Positions 27,862 to 37,147 of a DNA stretch of 64,000 nucleotides are shown in pieces. Each line of letters starts with the position of its first letter. The stretch's first letter is position 1. Both the position numbers and the translations under genes were made by a program. Under the pieces are notes generated by a model, which saw only the letters and a list, made by a program, of their open reading frames with translations, was not told the origin of the DNA and made no database searches. The DNA is from JL08 sp963765555 (GTDB lineage Bacteria; Pseudomonadota; Alphaproteobacteria; Rhodobacterales; Rhodobacteraceae): assembly GCA_963765555.1 (NCBI GenBank), contig CAVXWX010000007.1:1-64000 (forward strand). Direction: 5' to 3'.

Positions 27862-29259
27862 ATGAGCACGAACCCGCCAAATCTGCGCCCCGATCTCGCC
27901 CCCGCCGCCACGCTGCCTCAGGCCACGCGCAGCGGCCAGCCGACCATCGGCATGGTCATCCCTGGGCTGCCCCAAGGCGCTGGTCGACAGCGAACGCATC
28001 CTGACCCGCCTGCGCGCCGAAGGCTACGGCGTATCAGCCCCGATTATGCGGGCGCGGATGCGGTGATCGTCAACACCTGCGGGTTTCTGGACAGCGCCAA
28101 GGCCGAAAGCCTTGATGCCATCGGCGAGGCGCTGAAGGAAAACGGCAAGGTGATCGTCACGGGCTGTCTGGGGGCCGAGCCCGATTACATCCGCGAACAC
28201 CACCCCAAGATTCTGGCCGTGACCGGCCCGCACCAATACGAACAGGTGCTGGATGCCGTGCATGCCGCCGTGCCGCCCGCTCCCGATCCGTTTATCGATC
28301 TGCTGCCCGCCACCGGCGTATCGCTGACGCCGCGCCACTACAGCTATCTGAAGATTTCCGAGGGCTGTAACCACAAGTGCAAGTTCTGCATCATCCCCGA
28401 TATGCGCGGCAGACTGGCCAGCCGCCCCGCCCATGCGGTGCTGCGCGAGGCGGAAAAGCTGGTGCGAGGCGGGCGTGCGCGAACTGCTGGTGATCTCGCA
28501 GGATACCTCCGCCTACGGGCTGGACCGCAAATATGATCTGAACCCGTGGAAAGACGGCGAGGTGCGCAGCCATATCACCGATCTGGCCCGCGAACTGGGG
28601 CAGCTGGGCGCGTGGGTGCGGCTGCATTACGTCTATCCCTACCCGCATGTGCGCGACCTGATCCCGCTGATGGCGGACCTGGACAATGGCGTGCTGCCCT
28701 ATCTGGATATCCCGTTCCAGCACGCCCACCCCGATGTGCTGCGCCGCATGGCGCGCCCCGCGGCGGGGGCCAAAACGCTGGACGAGATCGCCGCATGGCG
28801 CGCCGATCTGCCCCGATATCACCCTGCGCTCGCACCTTCATCGTCGGCTATCCCGGCGAGACCGAGGCCGAATTCCAGACCCTGCTGGACTGGATGGACG
28901 AGGCGCAACTGGACCGGGTCGGCTGCTTTCAATACGAAAACGTCGCCGGTGCGCGATCAAACGCCCTGCCCGACCATGTGGCCGACTGAGGTCAAACAGG
29001 ACCGCTGGGACCGGTTCATGGAAAAGGCGCAGGCGATTTCCGAGGCCAAACTGGCCGCCAAGGTGGGCCGCGTGCTGGAGGTGATCGTGGACGAAGTCGA
29101 CGACGACGGCCGCCACCTGCCGCACCATGGCCGACGCGCCCGAGATCGACGGGAACCTGTTTATCGACGAAGGGTTCGAGGGGTTGAAGCCGGGCGATAT
29201 CGTGCGCGTTCGAGGTGGATGAGGCGGGCGAGTATGATTTGTGGGGGACGGTTGTTTGA
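27862..29259 (+). pseudogene. rimO: Ribosomal protein S12 methylthiotransferase RimO, about eight frameshifts
   Basis: Radical-SAM enzyme that adds a methylthio group to an Asp of ribosomal protein S12. Visible parts are the UPF0004 domain (ADAVIVNTCGFLDSAKAESL, VTGCLGAEPD), the radical-SAM motif CNHKCKFCIIP with context YSYLKISEGC, then [24 protein letters not shown] and [13 protein letters not shown]. The C-terminal TRAM-like part is interrupted. Frame changes occur near 27958, 28031 (two bases), 28464, 28812, 28833, 28987, 29110 and 29209, all net insertions. Correction gives 462 residues, a usual RimO length. No substitutions create stops between the shifts, so natural decay is unlikely. 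Confidence 0.85.
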
Positions 29260-29960
29260 ATGGATCAAGACTCCAACTCCGATTTCGGCTCGGAAACCAT
29301 TGAAGATGTTGCAATAGCCATTGAAACAGCCTTGGCGTCGTTAGAAAACCATTGTTTCGACAAAGCCGATTTCAGACATCAAGTGATTGTAGGGCTACAG
29401 CTATCAATTGTGGAGCAAGCACATTCCGCGATGATCCTACTAAAAAGCGAAATGGTCTTTGATGCTAAAATTATCCTTCGGTCGGCCTTAGAGCACTATG
29501 TCGAACTGACAAATTGCACAACGGATGACAGTTATTATTCTGCCATTCAGGAAAAATTCGCTTGGAATATTAAGGAAACATTGACCGAAGCGCAAAGCGG
29601 GAACCCCTTTTTAGCGCGGATCGCCATCGAAATCCCAGTTGAAGACGAGTTGGCAGAATGGGAACAGAAATCCGATGAAATTAGAGACTTAGGTGGAAAA
29701 AAAAACCTATCAACTAAAAGTTCTCGGACGCAGGTTTAGGGAACGAATTCAAAAGCGTTTATCGGTCACTTTCAAACTTGGTGCACCCAACCTATTCCGG
29801 ACTTATCGAGCGGCATTTTGACATTGAAAATAAGACCGACGAGTTCAAAGTCGTATCTTTTAGGGAACCTCCTGCAGATACCGTTGGCGTCGTTTGCCAA
29901 ACACTTTGTTTTTTAGTCAAAGAATTCGAAAAAATGACAACGACCTATTTAGAAAAATAG
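29260..29960 (+). pseudogene. DUF5677-like protein, low GC, one frameshift
   Basis: Hypothetical protein resembling the DUF5677 family, mostly alpha-helical. The first part contains EQAHSAMILLKSEMVFDAKI and ILRSALEHYVEL; a later frame contains the typical SNLVHPTYSGLIERHF and a C-terminal helix. The two parts are in different frames, and the shift lies at about 29697-29725, near A-runs. Adding one base gives about 233 residues with no other stop. The function of the family is unknown; members are often in accessory or defence-like contexts. It starts directly after the rimO stop (TGAATG), and its base composition is clearly more AT-rich than all neighbours, suggesting acquisition from elsewhere. 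Confidence 0.55.
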
Positions 29961-30125
29961 TCGCACGTTGTCTGGAAAACTCTCTGATCAAAGGAGTTTC
30001 CCGAACAATATTGTGCTTCGACAATTCCCACACCCAGCCCGCGCAAGGCGAGGGCAGCCCCTCCCCTTGCCCCATGGAGCAGGGGCTTGGTCGCTTCTAA
30101 AGACAACATCAAAATAACGCAGCAA

Positions 30126-30153
30126 AAAACCCGCCCTTTCGGGGCGGGTCTTT
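30126..30153. terminator. Intrinsic terminator, possibly bidirectional
   Basis: An eight-base GC-rich stem (ACCCGCCC and GGGCGGGT, loop TTTCG) is flanked by AAAAA on the left and CTTT on the right. It lies between the rightward DUF5677-like gene and the leftward PA14-like gene, so it can end both transcripts. The 224-base gap between these two genes otherwise shows nothing recognisable. Confidence 0.75.
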
Positions 30154-30183
30154 ATCGTTCTCTAACAACCCAACCGTTGCTAT

Positions 30184-30768
30184 CTACTTCTTGTACCCGA
30201 ACGCACCATTGGGCACCTGCGCCAGTCCGCCGCCACCGCCCGATCCCATGCGCATCATCAGGCAGGATGTGCCTTCTTTCTGGAAATACAGCGCTTTCAA
30301 TTCGTACCAGCCGGCCTCGGGCACCTCGACGGTTGTGACGCGGGTGGTTTCGCAGCCGTGGATGCCATCATAAAGCGCCACCTGCTGGCCGCCGATCCAG
30401 ACCTGCAAGCCGTCATTGGTCAGGAAATCGATATCATAGCTGCCGGGGGCATCGAATTTGATGTATCCGTTGATATCCGCCGCCACCTGATATTCACGCC
30501 GCGCGGTCATCACCAGATCACCTTCGGTTGTATCCTTGTAGGATAGTCCGGCCAGTGGCTTACCGCGCTTTCCACTGCTGTTGATCGCCGCAGACGCATC
30601 TACCAGTGTTCTGATCTTGTTGGATGGATAGCCGTAATTCACCGCCAGCCCTTCCTTGAGCTTTGAGGGTTGCGGATTGGCGGGGGTCAGCGTCACAGAC
30701 CCCGCGACACTGATCGTGGCACATAACATGGACAGGGCGGCGATGGCCCCGATCAACCTGATCTTCAT
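30184..30768 (-). CDS. Secreted PA14-like domain protein
   Basis: Exported protein of 194 residues. The ATG at 30768 starts a clear Sec signal peptide (MKIRLIGAIAALSMLCATIS, cleavage after VAG); the open frame upstream to 30867 lacks one. The mature part contains FDAPGSYDIDFLTNDGLQVW and EVPEAGWYELKALYFQKEG, the beta-sandwich pattern of PA14-like carbohydrate-binding or adhesive domains. The C-terminus has a Gly run (GSGGGGG). A role in surface binding or matrix is possible. It ends at the terminator at 30126-30153 and appears monocistronic. Confidence 0.6.
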   Translation of the reverse strand: MKIRLIGAIAALSMLCATISVAGSVTLTPANPQPSKLKEGLAVNYGYPSNKIRTLVDASAAINSSGKRGKPLAGLSYKDTTEGDLVMTARREYQVAADINGYIKFDAPGSYDIDFLTNDGLQVWIGGQQVALYDGIHGCETTRVTTVEVPEAGWYELKALYFQKEGTSCLMMRMGSGGGGGLAQVPNGAFGYKK

Positions 30769-30945
30769 TTCATTCTCCCCGTTTTTTGACACAACACCGG
30801 ACTGGTCAGTGCCAGCGTTCACCATTGACTTTAGTGTGATCCTACGGCGCGGTGAAAACGCTGACAAGTGGATCGGATCGCGTACACAAGACTGTTATTT
30901 TACAAGCGCCGCGCTAGATTGGAGGTATCAAACACGAGGTTCTTT

Positions 30946-31188
30946 ATGTCTGACGCCCCCATAATCGCCCAGAAAGCCCCCTATCCTGTCGAGGTCACAG
31001 CCGGAAAAACCTATTTCTGGTGCGCCTGCGGCAAATCTTCAAAGCAACCATTCTGTGACGGTTCGCACAAAGATACCGGCATCACCCCGATCAAATACGA
31101 GGCAGAGGCCGACAAAAAGGCGTTTTTCTGTGGGTGCAAACATTCGGCCAAATCGCCGCTTTGTGACGGATCACACGCTAAGCTATAA
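30946..31188 (+). CDS. CDGSH-type iron-sulfur protein
   Basis: Small 80-residue protein with two CDGSH zinc-finger-like domains in tandem: WCACGKSSKQPFCDGSH and FCGCKHSAKSPLCDGSH. Each provides the three Cys and one His that bind a redox-active [2Fe-2S] cluster in mitoNEET-type proteins. The tandem form with a short linker is usual in bacteria, where roles in iron, redox or electron transfer are assumed but rarely shown. The ATG at 30946 follows CACGAGG; an upstream start at 30868 would add an unrelated basic leader. Its end overlaps the convergent DUF6455 gene by six bases. Confidence 0.85.
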   Translation: MSDAPIIAQKAPYPVEVTAGKTYFWCACGKSSKQPFCDGSHKDTGITPIKYEAEADKKAFFCGCKHSAKSPLCDGSHAKL

Positions 31189-31470
31189 GGGTTTCCTGCG
31201 AGCCGTTTTCTGCCGGAGTTGTCGCAGAACGGGCGCGTTGACGCAGCCTTCGGGTCCGGTGTCGGCAACTTCGAATTGCCGGGCCAGCCAAAGTTCGCAC
31301 GTATCGGCATGCGCACAGGTGCGGCACTGCGTGACCATCGCACTGTAATCCTGCGCGCTTAAATGACCGGAATGAATACATTCGCTCAGGTTAACCCCCA
31401 TCACACGGGCAACAGATCGGGTAAGCCAGAAATGGCGTTCCGGATGACCAAGTTTAAGAATGTTATTCAT
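31183..31470 (-). CDS. DUF6455 family protein (copy 1)
   Basis: A 95-residue Cys-rich protein, about 32% similar in pattern, by eye, to the gene at 31557-31811. Features are an N-terminal helix, the core VTQCRTCAHADTCELWLARQ and CVNAPVLRQL. The C-x2-C-x5-C plus distal Cys pattern suggests metal or cluster binding. The family is mainly seen in Rhodobacterales and is uncharacterised. The two DUF6455 genes lie in tandem, 86 bases apart, downstream of the M48 peptidase gene on the same strand. Confidence 0.65.
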   Translation of the reverse strand: MNNILKLGHPERHFWLTRSVARVMGVNLSECIHSGHLSAQDYSAMVTQCRTCAHADTCELWLARQFEVADTGPEGCVNAPVLRQLRQKTARRKPL

Positions 31471-31504
31471 GTCCGGGCTTCTTCTGTATCCAAAGCTCCG
31501 CCGG

Positions 31505-31526
31505 GCCAGACGTCAGACCGTCTGGC
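31505..31526. repeat. Perfect hairpin between the two DUF6455 genes
   Basis: GCCAGACG at 31505-31512 pairs with CGTCTGGC at 31519-31526 around a six-base loop. It lies just after the end of DUF6455 copy 2 and before the start of copy 1 on the minus strand. No T-run follows on either strand, so it is more likely an mRNA-processing or stability hairpin than an intrinsic terminator. Confidence 0.4.
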
Positions 31527-31556
31527 TTCGCTGCCAGCCTCGCATGGGAAATGGGT

Positions 31557-31811
31557 TCAGGGCAGCAGCCGTTCGATCAGATCGGTATTGCGGCAATAGC
31601 TGGGGGATTTTTCCGCGACCCCGTCCTGTTGTTCCAGCCACTGGTCGCAATGATCGGGGTTTGAACATCCCGTGCACCGCAGTACCGCGTCGCTGATCTC
31701 TTCTATCTGAACATCACCACGCATCGTGGCCTCTTCCAGATCGACACCGCGCGCCGTGGCCATGTGATCGACCAAAGCTGCGTGCCGTTTCAATACGTTT
31801 TCATGTTGCAT
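31557..31811 (-). CDS. DUF6455 family protein (copy 2)
   Basis: An 84-residue protein with the DUF6455 pattern: LRCTGCSNPDHCDQWLEQQ followed by SPSYCRNTDLIERLLP. The Cys spacing (C-x2-C-x5-C then YC) matches the tandem copy at 31183-31470, but the sequences are otherwise divergent, so the duplication is old or the two were inherited separately. An N-terminal helix (KRHAALVDHMATARGVDLEE) resembles the family. No signal peptide. Function unknown. Confidence 0.68.
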   Translation of the reverse strand: MQHENVLKRHAALVDHMATARGVDLEEATMRGDVQIEEISDAVLRCTGCSNPDHCDQWLEQQDGVAEKSPSYCRNTDLIERLLP

Positions 31812-31949
31812 TGGCGTATCGCCCCTGTTGTGGACCTTACATTGACACCAAGCTTAGGGGACAAAGGCACCAACGCGCCTTGACTCAGATCAAGAAGCGT
31901 ATTGGTACCCCCGGCACCAACGCCGAAATTTGGCGCATATCCCTTGTTT

Positions 31950-32675
31950 TTAAAGCTGCGCCGCCGTGCGACGGACTGTTTCGATCCGTGCCGCATTCGG
32001 CGGATGTGTGCCCAAAAACCGATCTCCCGGGTCGGGCACACGGGTAAAAAACTCGGCCCCGCGCAACGGATTGTACCCTGCGCGCGCGGTGATAATCGTG
32101 CCCAGCGCGTCGGCCTCAAGCTCGAATTCCTTGGAGTAGGAGCGCGCGCCCACCGTCGCGCCCAGATCCTGCGCGGTTTGCACGCTGGCCGGATCGGCCC
32201 CTGTCAGGGTTGCAAGGCCGGCAAAGATCACCGCACCGGCCATCGCATTGTCGCGCTGGCGCGCCAGATGGCCCGCGATATGGTGGGCTGTTTCATGGCC
32301 CAGAACAAAGGCGAGTTCGTCTGCATTGCGCGCATCACGGATCAGCGCGATCGTGAAGGCCACAACCGGTCTGCCGTTTTTATCCAGCGTTTGGAACGCG
32401 TTAGACGGTTGCCCCGGACGATCATCCACAACGATCCTGAAATCACAATTTACGCCGCGGGTGCGCGCACGGCATTCCCGTTCGGCCACGGGTTCAACCG
32501 TGCTGACTACGCGCGCGAATGTGCGCCCTGCCGCATCCGCACTCAGCGCGGGCGCAACAGGGGCCGCCGATTGTGCCTGCCCTGTTTGGGATGTGGGTGT
32601 ATTGGTGGTCACGACCACCTCGCCGCACGCGGCAAGCGTGGCCAGAACCCCCAAAGACATCATCCAGTTTCGCAT
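31950..32675 (-). CDS. M48 family metallopeptidase, predicted lipoprotein
   Basis: Zinc peptidase of 241 residues. The ATG at 32675 gives a lipoprotein signal (MMSLGVLATLAACGE, lipobox LAAC); a longer frame to 32936 overlaps the small gene at 32782-33021 and is rejected. The active site is FVLGHETAHHIAGH (HExxH), with the third ligand Glu in KEFELEADALG. These are the features of Oma1/LoiP-type periplasmic proteases that act in envelope protein quality control. The C-terminal FTRVPDPGDRFLGTHPPNAAR is usual for the family. Confidence 0.85.
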   Translation of the reverse strand: MRNWMMSLGVLATLAACGEVVVTTNTPTSQTGQAQSAAPVAPALSADAAGRTFARVVSTVEPVAERECRARTRGVNCDFRIVVDDRPGQPSNAFQTLDKNGRPVVAFTIALIRDARNADELAFVLGHETAHHIAGHLARQRDNAMAGAVIFAGLATLTGADPASVQTAQDLGATVGARSYSKEFELEADALGTIITARAGYNPLRGAEFFTRVPDPGDRFLGTHPPNAARIETVRRTAAQL

Positions 32676-32781
32676 CGAGTTATTCCAAACATCTGTTGGT
32701 GCCATTTTAGCACGCGTTGCATTGGCCGCCAGTCCTGATAACACAGGCGATGCTTCCGTTTGACACACAGAAAGGTGCGCC

Positions 32782-33021
32782 ATGTTTTCTATCGAACACG
32801 AATTTGACGCCACCGTGATCACACTGGTGGACGAAGGCACCGCCCCCTTGCAGGAAGACGTTGCCGTCCACGCCTTTGAAGAATGCGTGACCATCGAACA
32901 ATTTGACCCGCGCCGGGATGCGGTCACACGCATCACACTGTCCCACGTTCAGGTGCGCGATCTTGCTGCTGCGTTGAATTTGCCGGAAGGTGTGTACCGT
33001 TCGATGCCGAAACGGGGCTGA
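32782..33021 (+). CDS. Small conserved hypothetical protein
   Basis: A 79-residue soluble protein I cannot assign to a family. It has no signal peptide or membrane segment and is acidic in the first half (EHEFDATVITLVDEGTAPLQ) and slightly basic at the end. The start follows AAAGGTG. It lies 38 bases upstream of the deacetylase gene on the same strand and may be co-transcribed with it. Confidence 0.5.
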   Translation: MFSIEHEFDATVITLVDEGTAPLQEDVAVHAFEECVTIEQFDPRRDAVTRITLSHVQVRDLAAALNLPEGVYRSMPKRG

Positions 33022-33059
33022 AATGGCGTTTGAGAAGAGAACAATAGCATGAGGTTAGC

Positions 33060-34172
33060 ATGAGCACGGGGTTTTTCTGGGATGAACGGTGTTTCTGGCA
33101 TGGCGGGGGCAATTATGCCTTTACGCTGCCGGTGGGCGATCTGGTGCAACCGTTGGCCGCTGGTGGAATTCCGGAAAATCCGGAAACCAAACGCCGCCTC
33201 AAGAACCTGATGGAAGTGACCGGCATTACCCACGATCTGGACATGCGTAGCGCGGAGCCAGCCAGCCGGGATGATCTGCTGCGGGTCCATCCGGCACATT
33301 ATCTGGACGAATTCAAAACGCTTTCAGATGCGGGCGGGGGCGAGCTGGGTTTGCGCACGCCCTTTACCAAGGGCGGATATGACATTGCCGCCCTGTCTGC
33401 CGGACTGTCCGTCGCGGCGGTCGGGGCCGTTCTGCGCGGAGAGATCGACAATGCTTATGCCCTGTCGCGCCCGCCGGGGCATCATTGCCTGCCCGATTAT
33501 CCCAACGGTTTCTGTCTGATGGCCAATATCGCGATCGCAATCGAAAGCGCGCGCGCCAAGGGGCTGGGGCAGAAATTTGCCGTACTGGATTGGGATGTGC
33601 ACCACGGCAACGGCACCGAAGCGATCTTTTATGACCGTGATGATGTCCTGACGATCAGCCTGCATCAGGAAGGCAATTATCCGCTGGATACCGGTGCGAT
33701 CACGGATCGCGGCACTGGCGCGGGCGACGGGTATAATATCAACGTACCGCTGCCGGCGGGCACCGGCCACACCGCCTATCTGGCAGCGATGGACGAAATC
33801 GTGCGCCCCGCGCTGGACCGGTTCCAGCCCGATATCATCATCGTCGCCTGCGGTTTTGATGCATCCGCGATTGATCCGATGGCGCGGATGCTGGCCACGG
33901 CTGACACGTTCCGGCAAATGACATTGCGCATCAAAGAGGCCGCCGACACCCTGTGTGACGGGCGTTTGGTTCTGGTGCACGAGGGCGGATATTCCGAAGT
34001 TTACGTGCCCTTTTGCGCCCATGCGACCCTTGAAGCCTTGTCAGGCAGCAAACGCACCGCCCCCGATCCGCTGGCCAAAACGTTTGATGTGCGCCAGCCG
34101 TCAGCGCGCTTTGATGCGTTCCTGCGCGAACAGGTGTCGGACATGGCGCGGCAACTGGGGCTGGCTGGATAA
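33060..34172 (+). CDS. Class II histone deacetylase-like zinc amidohydrolase
   Basis: A 370-residue arginase/deacetylase-fold enzyme that removes acetyl or related acyl groups from amines, possibly polyamines or protein lysines. The active site residues are seen in SRPPGHHCLPDYPNGFC (catalytic His pair), LDWDVHHGNGTEAIFY (Asp and His zinc ligands), ACGFDASAIDPM (third ligand Asp) and EGGYSEVYVPF (catalytic Tyr). Length and the extra N-terminal segment fit the bacterial class II-like group. It ends three bases before the convergent imuB gene. The substrate is unknown. Confidence 0.85.
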   Translation: MSTGFFWDERCFWHGGGNYAFTLPVGDLVQPLAAGGIPENPETKRRLKNLMEVTGITHDLDMRSAEPASRDDLLRVHPAHYLDEFKTLSDAGGGELGLRTPFTKGGYDIAALSAGLSVAAVGAVLRGEIDNAYALSRPPGHHCLPDYPNGFCLMANIAIAIESARAKGLGQKFAVLDWDVHHGNGTEAIFYDRDDVLTISLHQEGNYPLDTGAITDRGTGAGDGYNINVPLPAGTGHTAYLAAMDEIVRPALDRFQPDIIIVACGFDASAIDPMARMLATADTFRQMTLRIKEAADTLCDGRLVLVHEGGYSEVYVPFCAHATLEALSGSKRTAPDPLAKTFDVRQPSARFDAFLREQVSDMARQLGLAG

Positions 34173-34175
34173 CCG

Positions 34176-35834
34176 TCAGGCAAAACTGCCCTGACAGAAC
34201 CAACCTGCCGACATCGTACCACCATGCCCGTAAAACAGCCATAACCGTTCCCCGTTCTGGGTGGTGACAACCCAGTAATCACGCACACCGCTGCGCCAGT
34301 CGGGATCATCCAGCCACCATTCCGGCGCAATCCGTTCCGGCCCCGTGGCGCAGGCCAGATGCAGCGTGCGCCCGCGCCAGCGAAACGCGGCCGGCACGGC
34401 GGGTTGGTCCGGCGCGCGCACAGGTTCGGGGCGCCACATCAGCACCGGACGGCGCGGCCCCTGATCGGGCCAGTTCATATCGGCGGTTGACCACGCCGCC
34501 GCCATGATCTTTTGCGTTTTTTCCGGAATATGGCTTGCCGCAGGATGCAACCGCGTGATCACGTCAAGCCCGACCCGCGCCCCGATCCGACCGATCAGAT
34601 CATCCAGCGCGGTGTTGGCGGCCAAACGCGCGTTCACTGCGCGCCCCGCTTCTAGATGACCCACCGCTGTGCGATTGTGCAACGCCTCTGTTTGCAACGC
34701 CTCGATGCGCAGCATATCGATCCCGAAACCGGCCTCGATCCGGTCCAGCTTCATCGCCAGCAGGGGGCGGATACGGTCGGGGCTGGACGATGCCCGTGCC
34801 AGCGCAACCTCGACCGATTGCACCCCCTGATCGGCCCGGAACGCCTGCAACCGTACCACGCGCGCGCCGCGTTCCTTTGCCTTGAGTTGATCGCACAGTC
34901 GCGGCAACAACCTGTCCAGCCCCGCCATAAGATCATCCAGCAGGCCAATCGGGTCAGGCAATGTCATACGCACGGCAAAATGATCCGGTGCGCGTGCCGG
35001 TGAAATCGGTTCCGGTGCGCTGCCCATCGCCTGATCCAGCCGTAACACCAGCCCGCGCCCGAACCTGCGCGCCAGACCGGCACGTGGCTGGCCCAGCAGA
35101 TCACCGATCCGGCGCAAGCCCAGACGCGACAATTGCGCAGCGGTGTCCCCGTCCAGCCTGAGCGCGGCAACCGGTAACGGGCTGAGCGCGCTGTAGTTTT
35201 GTCCGGCGGGCGCGATACATCCGTCACCCGATAAAGTGCCCGGTGTACCCACCGGTGCCGCCCCGCCCTTGGTCCAGTGCCGCCGTTTTCCGGCCCGCGA
35301 ACGGGTGGCGCGCGCCTCTTGGTCGATAGCATCGCCATTGCGGTGCGATCCGCTGGTCTGCCCTGCATAGCGCGCCAGCGCCCATGCGGCCCCCAATGTG
35401 TCAGCAAGACCACATCGCACATGCAATCCAAGATCGGCGCAATCGTCCTGAACCACCTGCAACAACGCCGTTTCCCCGCCAAACAAGTGCGCGCACCCTG
35501 TCAGATCGATCACCAGACCGTCAGGCGGGTGTTCCGCGACCCACGGGCTGAACTTGCCCGCCCAACGTCGCAAAACAGTCAGAAACGCAGCTTCGCCCTC
35601 ACTGTCCTGTGCCCGCGTTATCAGCCCCGGACACATGGCATGGGCATCGCGCACCGGTTGCCCCACCTTCAGACCCGCCTGCAACGCCTGCCCGTTCAGC
35701 GAGGACAGAACCTGCATATTCTGCGCCTCGGCCACCACCGCCAATGGCATATCCCACAGCCCGCGCGCACGGCGCATCAGCCGTTCGGCACCAAGGCGCG
35801 GAAACCACAGGGACAGGACACGGGATTGCGGCAT
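34176..35834 (-). CDS. imuB: Y-family DNA polymerase-like protein ImuB
   Basis: Y-family polymerase homologue of 552 residues that in other bacteria links DnaE2 (ImuC) to the replication clamp during mutagenic repair. The N-terminal LSLWFPRLGAERLMRRA and PLAVVAEAQNMQVLSS are typical of ImuB, while the metal-binding acidic residues of active Y polymerases are mostly missing, also typical of the family. The C-terminal part with ISPARAPDHFAVRMTLPDPI and WRPEPVRAPDQPA follows the usual ImuB layout. A LexA-type box lies 13 bases upstream of the start codon. The usual operon imuA-imuB-dnaE2 is not present here: no imuA lies upstream and dnaE2 is at 57672. Confidence 0.82.
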   Translation of the reverse strand: MPQSRVLSLWFPRLGAERLMRRARGLWDMPLAVVAEAQNMQVLSSLNGQALQAGLKVGQPVRDAHAMCPGLITRAQDSEGEAAFLTVLRRWAGKFSPWVAEHPPDGLVIDLTGCAHLFGGETALLQVVQDDCADLGLHVRCGLADTLGAAWALARYAGQTSGSHRNGDAIDQEARATRSRAGKRRHWTKGGAAPVGTPGTLSGDGCIAPAGQNYSALSPLPVAALRLDGDTAAQLSRLGLRRIGDLLGQPRAGLARRFGRGLVLRLDQAMGSAPEPISPARAPDHFAVRMTLPDPIGLLDDLMAGLDRLLPRLCDQLKAKERGARVVRLQAFRADQGVQSVEVALARASSSPDRIRPLLAMKLDRIEAGFGIDMLRIEALQTEALHNRTAVGHLEAGRAVNARLAANTALDDLIGRIGARVGLDVITRLHPAASHIPEKTQKIMAAAWSTADMNWPDQGPRRPVLMWRPEPVRAPDQPAVPAAFRWRGRTLHLACATGPERIAPEWWLDDPDWRSGVRDYWVVTTQNGERLWLFYGHGGTMSAGWFCQGSFA

Positions 35835-35846
35835 GAGATCACAAAT

Positions 35847-35861
35847 GTTCTATTTTTGTTC
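35847..35861 (-). promoter_or_regulatory. LexA (SOS) box upstream of imuB
   Basis: GTTC-TATTTTT-GTTC, a perfect match to the alphaproteobacterial LexA consensus GTTC-N7-GTTC. It lies 13 to 27 bases upstream of the imuB ATG, where repressor binding would block the promoter. It supports induction of imuB by DNA damage. Confidence 0.8.
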
Positions 35862-36033
35862 TCACTCCTATCTAGATCGAGTCGCCGCGCAAGTCGAGGC
35901 CAGCTGGCACATAACCCGTTCCATCAAAACCGACAGAAAATTGCGACTTGGGCCATTTTCCAGAAGCAAACAGTTGAAATAGCGCCGCGTTTGTCACAGG
36001 GTCGCCCCAACAGAAAAAAGGGGAGGATACATC

Positions 36034-37147
36034 ATGCGCACCCGTGCCGCCGTTGCCGTAGAAGCCGGTAAACCGCTCGAAATCATGGAAGTGAACCTGG
36101 AAGGCCCGCGCAAGGGCGAGGTTCTGGTCGAAATCAAGGCCACAGGTCTGTGCCATACAGACGAATTCACCCGCTCGGGCGATGACCCCGAAGGGCATCT
36201 TTCCCGCCATTCTGGGCCACGAAGGGGCCGGTGTTGTGCTGGAAGTGGGCGAAGGCGTGACCACGCTTGAACCCGGCGATCACGTGATCCCGCTATACAC
36301 GCCCGAGTGCCGCGAATGCGAATACTGCCTGTCGGGCAAGACCAACCTGTGCCAGAAAATCCGGGTCACCCAAGGCCAGGGCCTGCTGCCGGATGGCACC
36401 ACGCGGTTTTCGATGCTGGATGGCACGCCGATCCATCACTACATGGGCTGTTCGACCTTCGCCAACCACACCGTCGTACCCGAAATTGCGCTGGCCAAGG
36501 TGCGCAAGGACGCCCCTTTTGACAAGATTTGCTATATCGGCTGCGGCGTTACCACAGGCATCGGTGCGGTGATCAACACCGCCAAGGTTGAAATCGGCGC
36601 GCGCTGCGTGGTGTTCGGGTTGGGCGGCATTGGCCTGAACGTCATTCAGGGCCTGCGTCTTGCAGGGGCCGATCAGGTTGTTGGCGTCGATCTGAACGAC
36701 GACAAGGCCAAGGTCGGCACCTATTTCGGCATGACCGATTTTGTGAACCCCACCAAGGTCAAGGGCGATCTGGTCGCGCATCTGGTCGAACTGACGGGTG
36801 GCGGTGCCGATTACACGTTTGATGCCACCGGCAACACCACGGTGATGCGCACCGCGCTTGAGGCGGCCCATAAGGGATGGGGCGAAAGCATCATCATCGG
36901 TGTGGCCCCCGCAGGTGCCGAGATTTCAACCCGCCCGTTCCAGCTGGTCACCGGCCGTGTCTGGCGTGGCACCGCCTTTGGCGGGGCCAAGGGGCGCACC
37001 GATGTGCCCAAGATCGTTGATTGGTACATGAGCGGCAAGATCGAGATTGATCCGATGATCACCCACAAGCTGACGCTGGACCAGATCAACGAAGGGTTCG
37101 ACCTGATGCACAAGGGCGAAAGCATCAGGGCGGTCGTCGAGTTTTGA
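36034..37147 (+). pseudogene. S-(hydroxymethyl)glutathione dehydrogenase/class III alcohol dehydrogenase, one frameshift
   Basis: Zinc alcohol dehydrogenase that oxidises S-hydroxymethylglutathione, the formaldehyde-glutathione adduct, to S-formylglutathione. The catalytic zinc region is ATGLCHTDEF, the structural zinc Cys lie in YTPECRECEYCLSGKTNLC, and the NAD-binding part is VFGLGGIGLNVIQG. One extra G in GGG at 36193-36195 shifts the frame; without it the protein has 370 residues, normal for class III enzymes, and reads PEGIFPAILGHEGAG. The ATG follows GGGGAGGA. It works with S-formylglutathione hydrolase (40652-41485). The lone insertion looks like a sequence error. Confidence 0.88.

Noticed and set aside
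27862..29259. Programmed ribosomal frameshifting in rimO or the phosphomannomutase
   Set aside because: There are up to eight shifts per gene, in different contexts and without slippery sequences or pseudoknots. RimO is read from single-frame genes in all bacteria I know.
31505..31526. Similarity of this hairpin core (CCAGAC/GTCTGG) to the terminator at 12883-12911
   Set aside because: Only six bases per arm are shared and the surroundings differ, so it is not evidence for a dispersed repeat family.
35862..36033. Possible imuA remnant upstream of imuB
   Set aside because: The 172 bases before the alcohol dehydrogenase gene contain no RecA-like or ImuA-like coding sequence on either strand.
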